The notes beneath the pieces are model-generated. The model saw nothing but the letters and a program-made list of their open reading frames with translations. It was not told where the DNA came from and searched no databases. From CADEEN01 sp963751775 (GTDB lineage Bacteria; Pseudomonadota; Gammaproteobacteria; Burkholderiales; Burkholderiaceae_C), in contig CAVVVW010000027.1 in assembly GCA_963751775.1 (NCBI GenBank), forward strand, positions 70,151 through 134,150: 64,000 bases of DNA, written 5' to 3'. Below, one piece after another: positions 29,884-39,766 of the stretch. Both the position numbers and the translations under genes were made by a program. How positions within the stretch are numbered: the first letter of the stretch is position 1; every line of letters begins with the position of its first letter.

Positions 29884-31779
29884 GTGAACTACGCCGACTT
29901 CTACCGCCGCTCGATCGACGACCGAGACGCCTTCTGGGCCGAGCAGGCCCGCCTGATCGACTGGCAAACCCCGTTCACACAGGTCTGCGACTACAGCCAG
30001 CCGCCGTTCGCGCGCTGGTTCGTTGGCGGCACGACCAACCTGTGCCACAACGCGGTCGACCGCCATCTGGCCGCGCGCGCCGACCAGAACGCGCTGGTCT
30101 GGGTTTCGACCGAAGTCGACCAGGAAAGGACCTACTCGTTTGCCCAATTGCACGACGAAGTGCAGCGCATGGCCGCGGTACTGCTGGCGCTCGGCGTGGG
30201 CGCCGGCGACCGCGTGCTGATCTACATGCCGATGATTCCCGAGGCCGTCTTCGCCATGCTGGCCTGCGCGCGCATCGGTGCCATCCACTCGGTGGTGTTC
30301 GGCGGCTTTGCCAGCGGCAGCCTGGCCACGCGCATCGACGATGCCGAGCCCAAGGTCATCGTCAGCGCCGATGCCGGCAGCCGCGCCGGCAAGGTGCTGG
30401 CCTACAAGCCGCTGCTCGACGAGGCGATCCGGCTGGCGGCACACAAGCCCGCGAAGGTGCTGCTGGTTGACCGCGGTCTGGCGCCGATGGCCCGCATCGC
30501 CGGCCGCGACGCCGACTACGCGCCGCTGCGCGAACAGCATCGCGGCGCGAAGGTTCCTTGCGCCTGGCTCGAGGCCACGCAGCCGAGCTACACGCTCTAC
30601 ACCAGCGGCACGACGGGCAAGCCCAAGGGCGTGCAGCGCGACACCGGCGGCTACGCGGTGGCGCTGGCGGCGAGCATGAAGCACATCTTCTGCGGCCAGG
30701 CCGGCGAGACCTACTTCTCGACCAGCGACATCGGCTGGGTGGTCGGACACAGCTACATCGTCTACGGCCCGCTGATCGCCGGCATGGCGACGATCCTCTA
30801 CGAAGGCCTGCCGATCCGGCCCGATGCGGCCATCTGGTGGAGTCTGGTCGAGAAGTACCGCGTGTCGGTGATGTTCAGCGCACCGACCGCCGTGCGCGTG
30901 CTGAAGAAGCAGGACCCGGCGGCGCTCAAGCGCCACGACCTGTCGTCGCTGCGCGCGCTGTTCCTGGCCGGCGAGCCGCTCGACGAGACCACCGCCAAGT
31001 GGATCGCCGATGCGCTGGGCAAGCCGATCGTCGACAACTACTGGCAGACCGAAACCGGCTGGCCGATCCTGAGCCTGTGCAACGGCGTCGAGAAGGCGGC
31101 GAGCAAGTTCGGCTCGCCCGGCAAGGCGGTCTATGGCTACAACATCAAGCTGCTCGACGAGCACACGGCGAGGAATTGAAGGGCGCCAACCAGAAGGGCG
31201 TGGTGGCGATCGAAGGCCCGCTGCCGCCCGGCTGCATGCAGACCGTCTGGCGTGACGACAAGCGCTTCGTCAAGACCTACTGGGACAGCATTCCCGGCCG
31301 TCAGATCTATTCGACCTTCGACTGGGGCATTCGCGACGCGGACGGCTACTTCTTCATCCTCGGCCGTACCGACGACGTGATCAACGTGGCCGGGCACCGC
31401 CTGGGCACGCGCGAGATCGAGGAGAGCATCTCGAGCCACCCGAACGTGGCCGAGGTCGCCGTGGTCGGCGTCGCCGATGCACTCAAGGGCCAGGTCGCGA
31501 TGGCTTTCGTGATCTTGAAGGACCAGTCCAAGGCAGCCACCGCCGCCGACGCGCTGAGGCACGAAGGCGAGATCATGAAAGTGGTCGACGACCAGCTCGG
31601 CGCCGTGGCCCGGCCCTCGCGCGTGCGCTTCGTGACCGCGCTGCCGAAGACGCGCTCGGGCAAGCTGCTGCGCCGTGCCATCCAGGCGGTGTGCGAAGGG
31701 CCGCGACCCGGGCGATCTGACGACGATCGAGGACCCTTCCGCACTGCAGCAAGTCAAGGAGCTGGTGGTCCAAGGCTGA
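29884..31779 (+). CDS. prpE: Propionate--CoA ligase, two frame breaks
   Basis: Adenylate-forming enzyme activating propionate (and in some bacteria acrylate) to the CoA thioester. A GTG at 29884 starts MNYADFYRRSIDDRDAFW. The PrpE-type N-terminus, the AMP loop YTSGTTGKPKGVQRDTGG, NYWQTETGWPI, GRTDDVINVAGHRLGT and the catalytic lysine in LPKTRSGKLLRR are all present. About 631 residues after correcting a -1 break near 31168 (EHT-GEELKGANQ) and a +1 break near 31698, which restores the tail ALQQVKELVVQG and TGA 31777-31779. acuI lies directly upstream. The PrpE subtype is favoured over acetyl-CoA synthetase by the N-terminus. Confidence 0.9.
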
Positions 31780-31881
31780 GTCGGGGCCGTCCGCGGTTCA
31801 TCGTCGAAACCACGCCGCCCGTCGCATCGGCGGCCGAACCCTTGCGCGACGCGGGCACAATCCGCGCCTCGCGGGGGTGGC

Positions 31882-33877
31882 ATGCAGGCTTTCAAGATCT
31901 GGCTCATAGCGCTGTTGGCGACTGTCGGCGGTTGGGCGTCGGCGGCCCCGGCATCGACCGACGGCCTGCCAGGGCCTGCGTTCCCTGAACTACCGCAGCC
32001 CTGCGAAGTCAAGGCGGCGTGCGATAGCGGCATCGCCGGTGCCAGCGCACGGCTGCGGCGCCTCGAGCGCGTGCCGGGTGGCCCGCGCTGGGTGGCGGCG
32101 ATGGACGATCTCAATGCCTACGTCGAAGACGTTTCCGGGCCCATCTACGTGCTGACGACCGTGCATCCCGACAAGGCAATTCGGGATGCCACCGAGGCCT
32201 GCGAGTTGCGCTGGCAGGACTTTTCCTCGTCGCTGCGGCAGAACGAGGCGCTGTACCGCGCGGCACGCAAGGTGCAGCCGCGCGACGCCATTGAGCGCCA
32301 ATTCCTGAAAACCACGCTCGAAGGCTTCGAGGACGCAGGCGTCAGCCTGCCACCGGACAGGCGCCAGCGCGCCAAGGCGTTGCTCGACCGCATCACGGCA
32401 CAGTCGCAGCTGTTCGAGAAGAACATCCGCGACGACAACGTGCAAACTCGCGCTCAGCGAGAACGAACTGCAGGGTGTACCCGCGTCCCTGTGGGCCGAC
32501 GCGAAGAAGGACGCGCAGGGTCGCGTCGTGCTTGCGGTCGACGACGCGACCTACCTGCCGGTGTTGCAGAACGCGATCGATCCCGCCACGCGCGAGCGCT
32601 TCTGGCGTGCCGACAACGCCAAGGGCGGCCGCGCCAACCTCGAGTTGTTGGGCGAACTCGGCCAACTGCGCAAGGCGTTGGCGCAACTGTTCGGTGCCGC
32701 CAGCTATGCCGATTTCGTCTTGCGACGGCAGATGGCCGGCAACTCGGGCGCGGTCGACCGTTTCCTGGCCGAGGTGGGCCGGGCCGTGGCCGAACGCGAA
32801 CGGCTCGAGGTCGAGGAACTGCGGCTGGCAAAGGCGCAGGCGACCGGCGAGCCGCTGGACATGGTCAGGCTCGAGCGCTGGGACACCGTCTTCTACACCG
32901 AACGCGTCCGCAGCGCGCGCTATGCGCTCGACCAGGAAGTGTTCCGCGGCCATTTCCCGGTGCAGGAAAGCCTGGCCATGGCGATGCGTGTGGTCGAGCG
33001 GATGCTGGGCGTGAAGTACACGCGTGTCGATGGCGTCGCGCTCTGGCACCCCGACGTGCAGGCCTATCGCGTCAGCGACGCCGCGACCGGCCAGCCCTTG
33101 GCCAGCCTGTTGGTCGACCTGTATCCGCGCGAGGGCAAGGGCAACGGCGCATTCGTTTGGAGTTTTCGCAATGGTTCGACGCGGCTCAAGCGCCTGCCGC
33201 AGGCGGTGTTGGTGACCAACCTCGATCGCCGCGGACTGACGCTCGAGGACCTGGGTGAAACCTTGCTGCACGAATTCGGCCATTCGATCCACAACAACCT
33301 GTCTGCCACGCGCAATGCGTCGCAAGGCGGCACCAACGTGCTGCACGACTTCGTCGAGGCGCCGTCGCAGATGCTCGAGGACTGGGTCTACGACGGTGCG
33401 GTGCTGGGCGTGATGCAGGAGGTCTGTGCGTCGTGCAAGCCGGTGCCCGCCGAACTGGTCGCGAGGGCCCGCGCGGCCAAGCGTTTCGGCATCGGCGTGC
33501 GCTATGCGCGGCAGGTGCTGTACGCATCGTTCGACCTGGGGCTGCACGGCCCTGCCGCACCGGAGCCGATGGCGCTGTGGGCGCGCATGGAGGGCGACAC
33601 GCCGCTGGGCTACGTACCGGGTTCGATCTTTCCGGCCGGATTCGGCCATGTGGCCGGGGGTTATGCGGCGGGGTACTACGGCTACCTTTGGAGCGAGGTC
33701 ATGGCGGCAGACCTGCGCACCGCATTCGGCGCCGATCGGCTCAGCGCAGCCGTAGGCAAGCGCTATCGCGACACGATACTGGCCAATGGCGGCCAGTTGC
33801 CGCCACAGGAACTGGTGCGCTCGTTCCTCGGCCGAGACAGCAACAACCAGGCGTTCTTCACGGAGCTCAAACGATGA
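31882..33877 (+). CDS. Exported M3 family (thimet oligopeptidase-like) metallopeptidase, one frame break
   Basis: Zinc oligopeptidase. ATG 31882 begins MQAFKIWLIALLATVGGWASA, a clear signal peptide with ASA cleavage site, so the product is probably periplasmic, unlike the cytosolic E. coli members. The zinc motif HEFGH lies in LLHEFGHSIHNNLS, with the downstream third ligand region FVEAPSQMLEDWVYD. The C-terminus ends ELVRSFLGRDSNNQAFFTEL as in the family. About 664 residues. A +1 break near 32445 joins RDDNV to KLALSENELQGVPASLW. The stop overlaps the ATG of an S8 peptidase gene (ATGA), indicating a translationally coupled exported protease pair. Confidence 0.87.
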
Positions 33878-35742
33878 CCATCCCAGGACCGAAATATGTG
33901 CGCTGGACCTTCTGTGCCGCGCTGGCTTGCGCCTTCGCGGTGCTGTCGCCGGCTGTGGTGGCACAAGCGCCTGCGCTGAGCAAGCCGCGCATCGAGAAGG
34001 CGGCCGACCTGCCGCGATTCAGCTACAAGCTCGACGCCAAGGTCGAGGACGTCGTCCGCTCGGCGGACAAGTTCGCGCCCTTTGCTGCCCAACTGCGGCG
34101 CGACACCGAGTCGGTGCTGGCGGGCTACGAGATCCCCGACAAGTCGACCCAGCGCGATCTGCTCGGACTGCTGGCCGGGCTCGACTTTCTCGACGGCCAG
34201 TACGACGCCACGCTGGCGCGTCTGGAGGCGATCCGTGCCTTGCAGGAAAAGCCGGCCGACAAACTCTTGTCTGGGTTGCGCCTGCGTGCGATGGCGCAGG
34301 CAGCCAAGGCACATGGCGTCGGCACACCGGCTTATGCGAGCGCGGTGGGCGAGTCGATCACACGCGAACTGGCGCCGATGCCGCGCTCGGTGATCGAGAA
34401 CAGCATCAAGGAGGCGAAGGCCGGCGCCGAGACCCTCGGCGAGGGTCGGCTGATCGGCCGCCTGCGCGAGGTCGTACAGCCGATCGTCGACGCCAACGGC
34501 ACGCTCAGCTCCGAGTTCGCCCCCGGCCTGGCAAACACCAGGCTGGCGCTGGTGGCAGTGCTGCCGCTGAAGCAGGTCCTGGTCGAGACCTACCGCCGCT
34601 ACCTCGATGCGGGCAAGGTCGAAAAGCCCGACATCTGGGCCGCGCGGGAGGTGGTTCTGCCGCCTGTGCCGGCGCGCAAGCCCGTGCTGTCGCCGTCTGG
34701 GACAGCGGCAGCGACACTGCCCTGTTCGCACGACAAGTGCAACGCGACAAGCAGAGCCGGCCGGCGCTCATCGCGTTCGACAAGTACAGCCGCGCGGCCG
34801 CTGGTGAGCTGATGCCGATTCCGACCGAACTGCGTGCCAAACTGCCGCAGATGAAGGCTCGTACCAAGGGCTTCTCGGACCTGCAGTCGAACATCGACAG
34901 CGCCGAGGCCAGCGAGGTCAAGGCCTGGCTGTCGGCGCTGCCCGCCGAGCAGTACAAGCCGGCGATCGAGGAGTTGGGTTTGGCCGGCAACTACGAGCAT
35001 GGCACCCATGTCGCGGGCATCGCGCTGGCGGGCAACCCGTTTGCGCGGCTCGTGATCGGCCGCATCGAGTTCGGCCACACGCTCTTGCCAGACCCGTGCC
35101 CCAGTCGGGAGCAGAGCCGAGCGCGACGCCAAGGCCAGCCAGGCCTACGTGGACTTCTTCCGCAAACAAGGCGTGCGTGTGGTCAACATGAGCTGGGGTG
35201 GTAACGTCGCAGCGATCGAGAGCGACCTTGAGCAGTGCGGCATCGGCAAGACGCCCGAGGAGCGCAAGGCGCTCGCCCGCGAGTATTTCGATACCGGAAA
35301 GGTCGCCCTTACGCGGGCCTTCGCCAGTGCGCCGGAGATCCTGTTCGTCACGGCTGCCGGCAACAGCAACAACGACGCTTCGTTCATCGAGGACATCCCG
35401 GCCGGCATCGTCCTGCCCAACCTGCTGACCGTCGGTGCGGTCGACCGCGCCGGCGACGAGGCCAGCTTCACCAGCTACGGCCCGACCGTGAAGGTGCATG
35501 CCAACGGCTACCAGGTCGAGAGCTTCCTGCCCGGGGGAGAGCGCGTGGCGCTGTCGGGTACCTCGATGGCGTCGCCGCAGGTCGCGAACCTGGCGGCCAA
35601 GATGCTGGCTGTCAATCCGAAGTTGAAGCCCACCGAGCTGATCAAGCTGATCGTCGACAATGCCGAGCGCACCGCCGACGGTCGGCGCAACTTGATGAAC
35701 GCGAAGAAGTCCGTCGCAGCGGCCGTCACGGCTGCGCGCTGA
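33874..35742 (+). CDS. Exported S8 (subtilisin-like) serine peptidase with long N-terminal domain, two frame breaks
   Basis: ATG 33874 gives a signal peptide (about residues 12-32, ending VVAQA). It is followed by about 230 residues of helical, unrecognised sequence. The catalytic domain comes late: Asp in VAVWDSGSD (near 34696), His in HGTHVAG (near 34998), oxyanion Asn in TAAGNSN, Ser in LSGTSMASPQVAN (near 35563). Asp and His are about 100 residues apart rather than the roughly 30 of subtilisin, so an insert lies between them. A -1 break near 34683 and a +1 break near 35090 are needed to read all three catalytic residues in one chain of about 622 residues. It is coupled to the M3 peptidase before it. 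Substrate unknown. Confidence 0.82.
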
Positions 35743-35746
35743 CGCG

Positions 35747-37390
35747 CTACAGCACTTCCGAGGCGAAGTCGGCGAGCCGCGAGCGCTCGCCGCGCGCCAG
35801 CATCACGTGGCCGCCATGCGGCCAGCCCTTGAAGCGGTCGACGGCATAGGTCAGACCCGAGCTGCCTTCCGTGAGGTAGGGCGTGTCGATCTGCGCCAGA
35901 TTGCCCAGGCAGACGATCTTGGTGCCCGGCCCGGCGCGGGTGATCAAGGTCTTCATCTGCTTGGGCGTCAGGTTCTGCGCCTCGTCGATCAGCACGAACT
36001 TGTTCAGGAAGGTGCGCCCGCGCATGAAGTTCAGGCTCTTGATCTTGATCTTGCTGCGCACCAGGTCATTGGTGGCGGCGCGGCCCCATTCGCCGGCGCC
36101 GGCGTCGCTGCGCGACAGCACTTCGAGGTTGTCGTCCAGCGCGCCCATCCACGGGCCCATCTTCTCCTCTTCGGTGCCGGGCAGGAAGCCGATGTCCTCA
36201 CCCACCGGCACGGTGACGCGGGTGACGATGATTTCGCTGTAGCGGCGGTCGTCCATCACCTGGGCCAGACCGGCGGCCAGCGTCATCAGGGTCTTGCCGG
36301 TGCCGGCCGTGCCGGTCAGGGTGATGAAGTCGCATTCCGGGTCCATCAGCAGGTTGAGCGCGAAGTTCTGCTCGCGGTTGCGCGCGGTCACGCCCCAGAC
36401 GGCGTTCTTCTGGTGGGTGAATTCCTTCAGCGTCTTCAGCACCGCCGTCTTGCCGGTGATCTCGGTCACGCGCGCATACAGCGGCGCGGCGCCGGGCGTC
36501 TCGAGGTAGACGAACTGGTTGACCATCAGCGCCGGCACCATCGGCCCGGCGATGCGGTAGAAGGTGTGGCCGCCTTGCTGCCAGCTCTCCATCGTCTTGC
36601 CGTGGCGCTCCCAGAAATCGGCCGGCAGCGGCAGCACGCCGGTGTAGAGCAGGTCGCCGTCTTCGAGGGTCTTGTCGTTGAAGTAGTCCTCGGCCGGCAG
36701 GCCCAGCGCACGCGCCTTGACGCGCATGTTGATGTCCTTGGACACCAGCACCACATCGCGCTGCGGCAGTTGTTCGCGCAGGCTCATCACCACGCCGAGG
36801 ATCTGGTTGTCGGCCTTGCCTTGCGGCAGCCCGGCCGGCAGCTTGACGTCGAGCAGGGTGGTCTGGAAGAACAGCTTGCCGGCGGCCTCGCGGTGGCCGG
36901 TCTTGGCCAGCGGGATGCCTTCCTTGGGGTCGCGCAGGCCGTCGGCGGCCAGCCCGTCGAGGTCGCGGCTGACCTGGCGCACGTTGCGCGCGACTTCGCT
37001 CATGCCCTTCTTGTGGCCGTCGAGTTCTTCAAGCGTGATCATCGGCAGGAAGATGTCGTGCTCGTCGAAGCGGAACAGGCAGGTCGGGTCGTGCATCAAC
37101 ACGTTGGTGTCGAGCACGAACAGCTTGGGCGGGCCACTGCCGCGCGGCTTGCGCGGCTTGGCCTGAGCCACGGGCGCGCGCAGCGGGGCCGCGGAGCGCG
37201 CAACGGGCAGCGCCAGCGGCGGCGCAGCCGCCGCCGCGCTGCTGTCGAACAGGTCGAGCACCGCCGCCGCCGGCTCGGCGGCGGCATGCGATTGGGCGGA
37301 CCGGTGGGGCGTCTTGGGCGCGGCCTGGGCTTCGAAGTCGGCGGGGGCGAGGAGGGAGGCTTTGCGTGCGGGGGGCTTGGGCAGGGGCAT
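35747..37390 (-). CDS. PhoH-like ATPase with N-terminal PIN domain (PhoH2/YlaK type)
   Basis: 547-residue fusion of a PIN RNase domain and a PhoH AAA-like ATPase, a family shown elsewhere to unwind and cut RNA. An alanine/proline-rich N-terminus of about 85 residues precedes the PIN domain (LFVLDTNVLMHDP ... LVSKDINMRVKARALGL, with conserved Asp residues). The PhoH domain has Walker A LTGTAGTGKTLM (about residue 365), VPVGEDIGFLPGTEEEKM and Walker B FVLIDEAQNLTPKQMKTL. ATG at 37388-37390. It converges on the S8 peptidase gene with a 4-base gap. The frame is intact. Confidence 0.92.
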   Translation of the reverse strand: MPLPKPPARKASLLAPADFEAQAAPKTPHRSAQSHAAAEPAAAVLDLFDSSAAAAAPPLALPVARSAAPLRAPVAQAKPRKPRGSGPPKLFVLDTNVLMHDPTCLFRFDEHDIFLPMITLEELDGHKKGMSEVARNVRQVSRDLDGLAADGLRDPKEGIPLAKTGHREAAGKLFFQTTLLDVKLPAGLPQGKADNQILGVVMSLREQLPQRDVVLVSKDINMRVKARALGLPAEDYFNDKTLEDGDLLYTGVLPLPADFWERHGKTMESWQQGGHTFYRIAGPMVPALMVNQFVYLETPGAAPLYARVTEITGKTAVLKTLKEFTHQKNAVWGVTARNREQNFALNLLMDPECDFITLTGTAGTGKTLMTLAAGLAQVMDDRRYSEIIVTRVTVPVGEDIGFLPGTEEEKMGPWMGALDDNLEVLSRSDAGAGEWGRAATNDLVRSKIKIKSLNFMRGRTFLNKFVLIDEAQNLTPKQMKTLITRAGPGTKIVCLGNLAQIDTPYLTEGSSGLTYAVDRFKGWPHGGHVMLARGERSRLADFASEVL

Positions 37391-37432
37391 TGCGGGGTGG
37401 GGCCTGAAGTGTGTCGGTCAAGAAACAAAAAA

Positions 37433-37454
37433 GCCGCACAGTCGGCTGTGCGGC
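37433..37454 (-). terminator. Terminator after the bcp-type peroxiredoxin gene
   Basis: Perfect 9-bp stem (GCCGCACAG / CTGTGCGGC) with a 4-base loop, extended by A:T pairs. On the minus strand it is followed by TTTTTTG, a proper U tract. It lies 103 bases beyond the peroxiredoxin stop and 43 bases before the PhoH-like start. This is the clearest Rho-independent terminator in the window. Confidence 0.88.
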
Positions 37455-37557
37455 TTTCATCGATTGCGCGTCGCGTCTCGTCTCACGGGCATGGCCCGAT
37501 TATGCAGCCTGCTCGGGCAGTCGCCGGTGCGCTGTCGGTCACAAACCACAGCCGCTG

Positions 37558-38035
37558 TCAGGCGGCCTTCTTCAGCAATTTGACGGCCTTCAGCACTTCG
37601 TCGACATGCCCGGCCACCTTGATGCCGCGCCACTCGCCGCGCAATACTGCCCTCGGCGTCGATCAGGAAGGTGCTGCGCTCGATGCCCTTGACCTTCTTG
37701 CCGTACATGATCTTGTTCTTGACCACGCCGAACATGTGGCAGAGCTTTTCCTCGGTGTCGGCAATCAGTTCGAACGGCAGTTCGAGGTTCTGCTTGAACT
37801 TCTCATGCGAGGCCATGTTGTCACGCGACACGCCCAGCACCAGTGCGCCGGCCTTGATGAAGTCCTTGTGGCGGTCACGGAACTGCATTGCTTCGGTCGT
37901 GCAGCCCGGCGTGTTGTCCTTCGGGTAGAAGTACAGCACCACAGCCTGGCTGTGAAAAGTCTGCGGTGTGATCTTCACGCCGCTGGTGGCGAGCGCTTCA
38001 AATTCCGGCAGTGCTTTATTGAGGGCTGGCGTCAT
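37558..38035 (-). CDS. bcp: Peroxiredoxin of the BCP/PrxQ type, one frame break
   Basis: Thiol peroxidase of the cytosol. ATG at 38033-38035 gives MTPALNKALPEFEAL. The peroxidatic cysteine is in YFYPKDNTPGCTTEAMQF (about residue 47). E. coli BCP has its resolving cysteine five residues later; here that place is Met, leaving only a distant Cys (EEKLCHMF) as a possible partner, so it may work as a 1-Cys or unusual 2-Cys enzyme. A +1 break near 37640 restores the C-terminus RGEWRGIKVAGHVDEVLKAV ending LLKKAA at TCA 37558-37560. Length about 158. A TATAAT lies 51-56 bases upstream. Confidence 0.9.
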
Positions 38036-38085
38036 GAGGGGCGTCGTGTTACGGTGGCAACCTGCCAACGCAGGTGTAGCCCGCA

Positions 38086-38091
38086 ATTATA
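38086..38091 (-). promoter_or_regulatory. -10 box candidate for bcp
   Basis: Minus-strand TATAAT, 50 bases from the bcp ATG, in the gap below the Mth938-like gene. I see no good -35 at the right spacing, so only the -10 is supported. Confidence 0.42.
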
Positions 38092-38115
38092 GCGGTGCCC
38101 GCGCGCGGCCGCCCT

Positions 38116-38497
38116 TCACGCGCCCGGCGGCAACAGCAGCGCGGCGACCACCGACCGGCCTTCGCTGGCCAGGACGTTGTAGGTCCGGCAGGCGGCCCCG
38201 GTGTCCATGGTTTCGACGCCGATGCCGGCCTCGATCAGGCAACGGTACAGGCCGGGCGAGACGAACTGCAGCCGCTCGCCACTGCCGAAGATGACCAGCT
38301 CCGGGCGCCAGCGCCAGCACCTGTTCGAAGTGCTCGGCCGCAAGGCCGGCGACGCTGCCCGGCGGCCAGCGCAGCACCTCGCCACGCCACGGCACCAACA
38401 CGCTCTCGCCCCAACGCATGCCGTTGATCCATACGGCGCCGCGCTCGTGGCGCGAGACGGCGTTGGTGCCGGCGAGGTGGTCGGGCTCGAACTTCAT
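38116..38497 (-). CDS. Mth938-like domain protein (DUF498), one frame break
   Basis: Small protein of about 126 residues starting MKFEPDHLAGTNAVSRHERG, with the family motifs WINGMRWGESVLVPW, ELVIFGSGERLQF and VETMDTGAACRTYNVLASEGR. The fold is that of Mth938 and human NDUFAF3; the bacterial function is not established. A +1 break near 38300 joins EQVLAL to RPELVIFGSG. ATG at 38495-38497 diverges from the aminotransferase gene. It is often found near bcp/PhoH genes in Betaproteobacteria, as here. Confidence 0.8.
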
Positions 38498-38538
38498 GCG
38501 TGGATAATTCTAGATTCCCCTGCCACGAGTTTCGCGCC

Positions 38539-39766
38539 TTGAAGCCCATCACCAAATCCGCCAAGCTTGCCAACGTCGGCTACGACATCCGCGGCCCGGT
38601 GCTCGACAAGGCCCGCCAGATGGAGGACGAGGGCCACAAGATCATCAAGCTCAACATCGGCAACATCGCTGCCTTCGGTCTCGAGCCACCCGACGAGATC
38701 GTGCAGGACATGATCCGCAACGTGCCGCATGCCGCCGGATATACCGACAGCAAGGGCCTGTTCGCGCCGCGCAAGGCGGTGGTGCATTACTGCCAGGAAA
38801 AGCACATCGCCGCCGTCACCGTCGAGGACGTCTACCTCGGCAACGGCGCCTCCGAACTGATCGCGATGAGCATGAACGCGCTGCTCGACGCCGGCGACGA
38901 GGTGCTGATCCCGTCGCCGGATTACCCGCTGTACACCGCCGTGGTTTCGCTGTCGGGCGGCACGCCGGTGCATTACCGCTGCGACGAGGGCTCGGGCTGG
39001 TTGCCCGACCTGGACGACATCCGCAGCAAGGTGACGCCCAGCACCAAGGCCATCGTGGTCATCAACCCGAACAACCCGACCGGCGCGCTCTACCCCGACG
39101 ACTTGTTGCAGGGCATCGTCGAGATCGCGCGCCAGCATCAGTTGATCGTCTTCGCCGACGAGATCTACGACAAGACGCTGTACGACGGTCACACCCACAC
39201 CAGCATCGCGTCGCTGGCCGACGACGTGCTGTTCGTGACCTTCAACGGCCTGTCCAAGAACTACCGCTCCTGCGGCTACCGCGCCGGCTGGATGGTGGTG
39301 TCGGGCGACAAGCGCCATGCCGGCGACTACATCGAGGGCCTGAACATGCTGGCGTCGATGCGGCTGTGCGCCAACACGCCCGGCCAATTGGCGATCCAGA
39401 CCGCACTCGGTGGCTACCAGAGCATCCGGGACCTGGTCGCGCCGACGGGCCGCCTCGGCCGCCAGCGTGACCTGGCCTACCAGCTGTTGACGCCAGATTC
39501 CGGGCCTGAGCGTGGTCAAGCCCAAGGCGGCGCTGTACATGTTCCCGCGGCTCGATCCCAAGATCTACCCGATCGCGGACGACCAGCAGATGGCCTACGA
39601 CCTGCTCGCCGAGGAGAAGGTGCTGGTCGTTCAGGGCTCGGGATTCAACGTGCCCGACACGGCCCACTTCCGTATCGTCTTCCTGCCCAATTCCGACGAC
39701 CTCACCGAGGCGATCGGCCGCATCGCCCGCTTCCTCGACCATTACCGCAAACGGCACCCCCAGTGA
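38539..39766 (+). CDS. alaA: Alanine-type PLP aminotransferase (AlaA family), one frame break
   Basis: Class I/II aminotransferase making alanine from pyruvate and glutamate or acting on related keto acids. I choose TTG 38539 (LKPITKSAKLANVGYDIRGPVLDKA) because that is where the family begins; a GTG at 38500 in frame would add 13 unusual residues. PLP signatures: NPNNPTGALY, DEIYDKTLYDG, and the lysine in FNGLSKNYRSCGYRAGW. A +1 break near 39495 joins LLT to QIPGLSVVKPKAALYMFPR. The stop overlaps the GTG start of hom as GTGA, coupling it to the threonine genes. About 408 residues. Confidence 0.88.

Noticed and set aside
30558..31988. 476-residue plus-strand frame starting inside prpE as a separate gene
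   Set aside because: Its first half is a shadow and its second half is simply the PrpE C-terminus after a -1 break.
35807..38092. 761-residue open frame antisense to the PhoH-like and bcp genes
   Set aside because: It runs through the strong terminator hairpin and two well-supported genes, and is a GC-skewed shadow frame.
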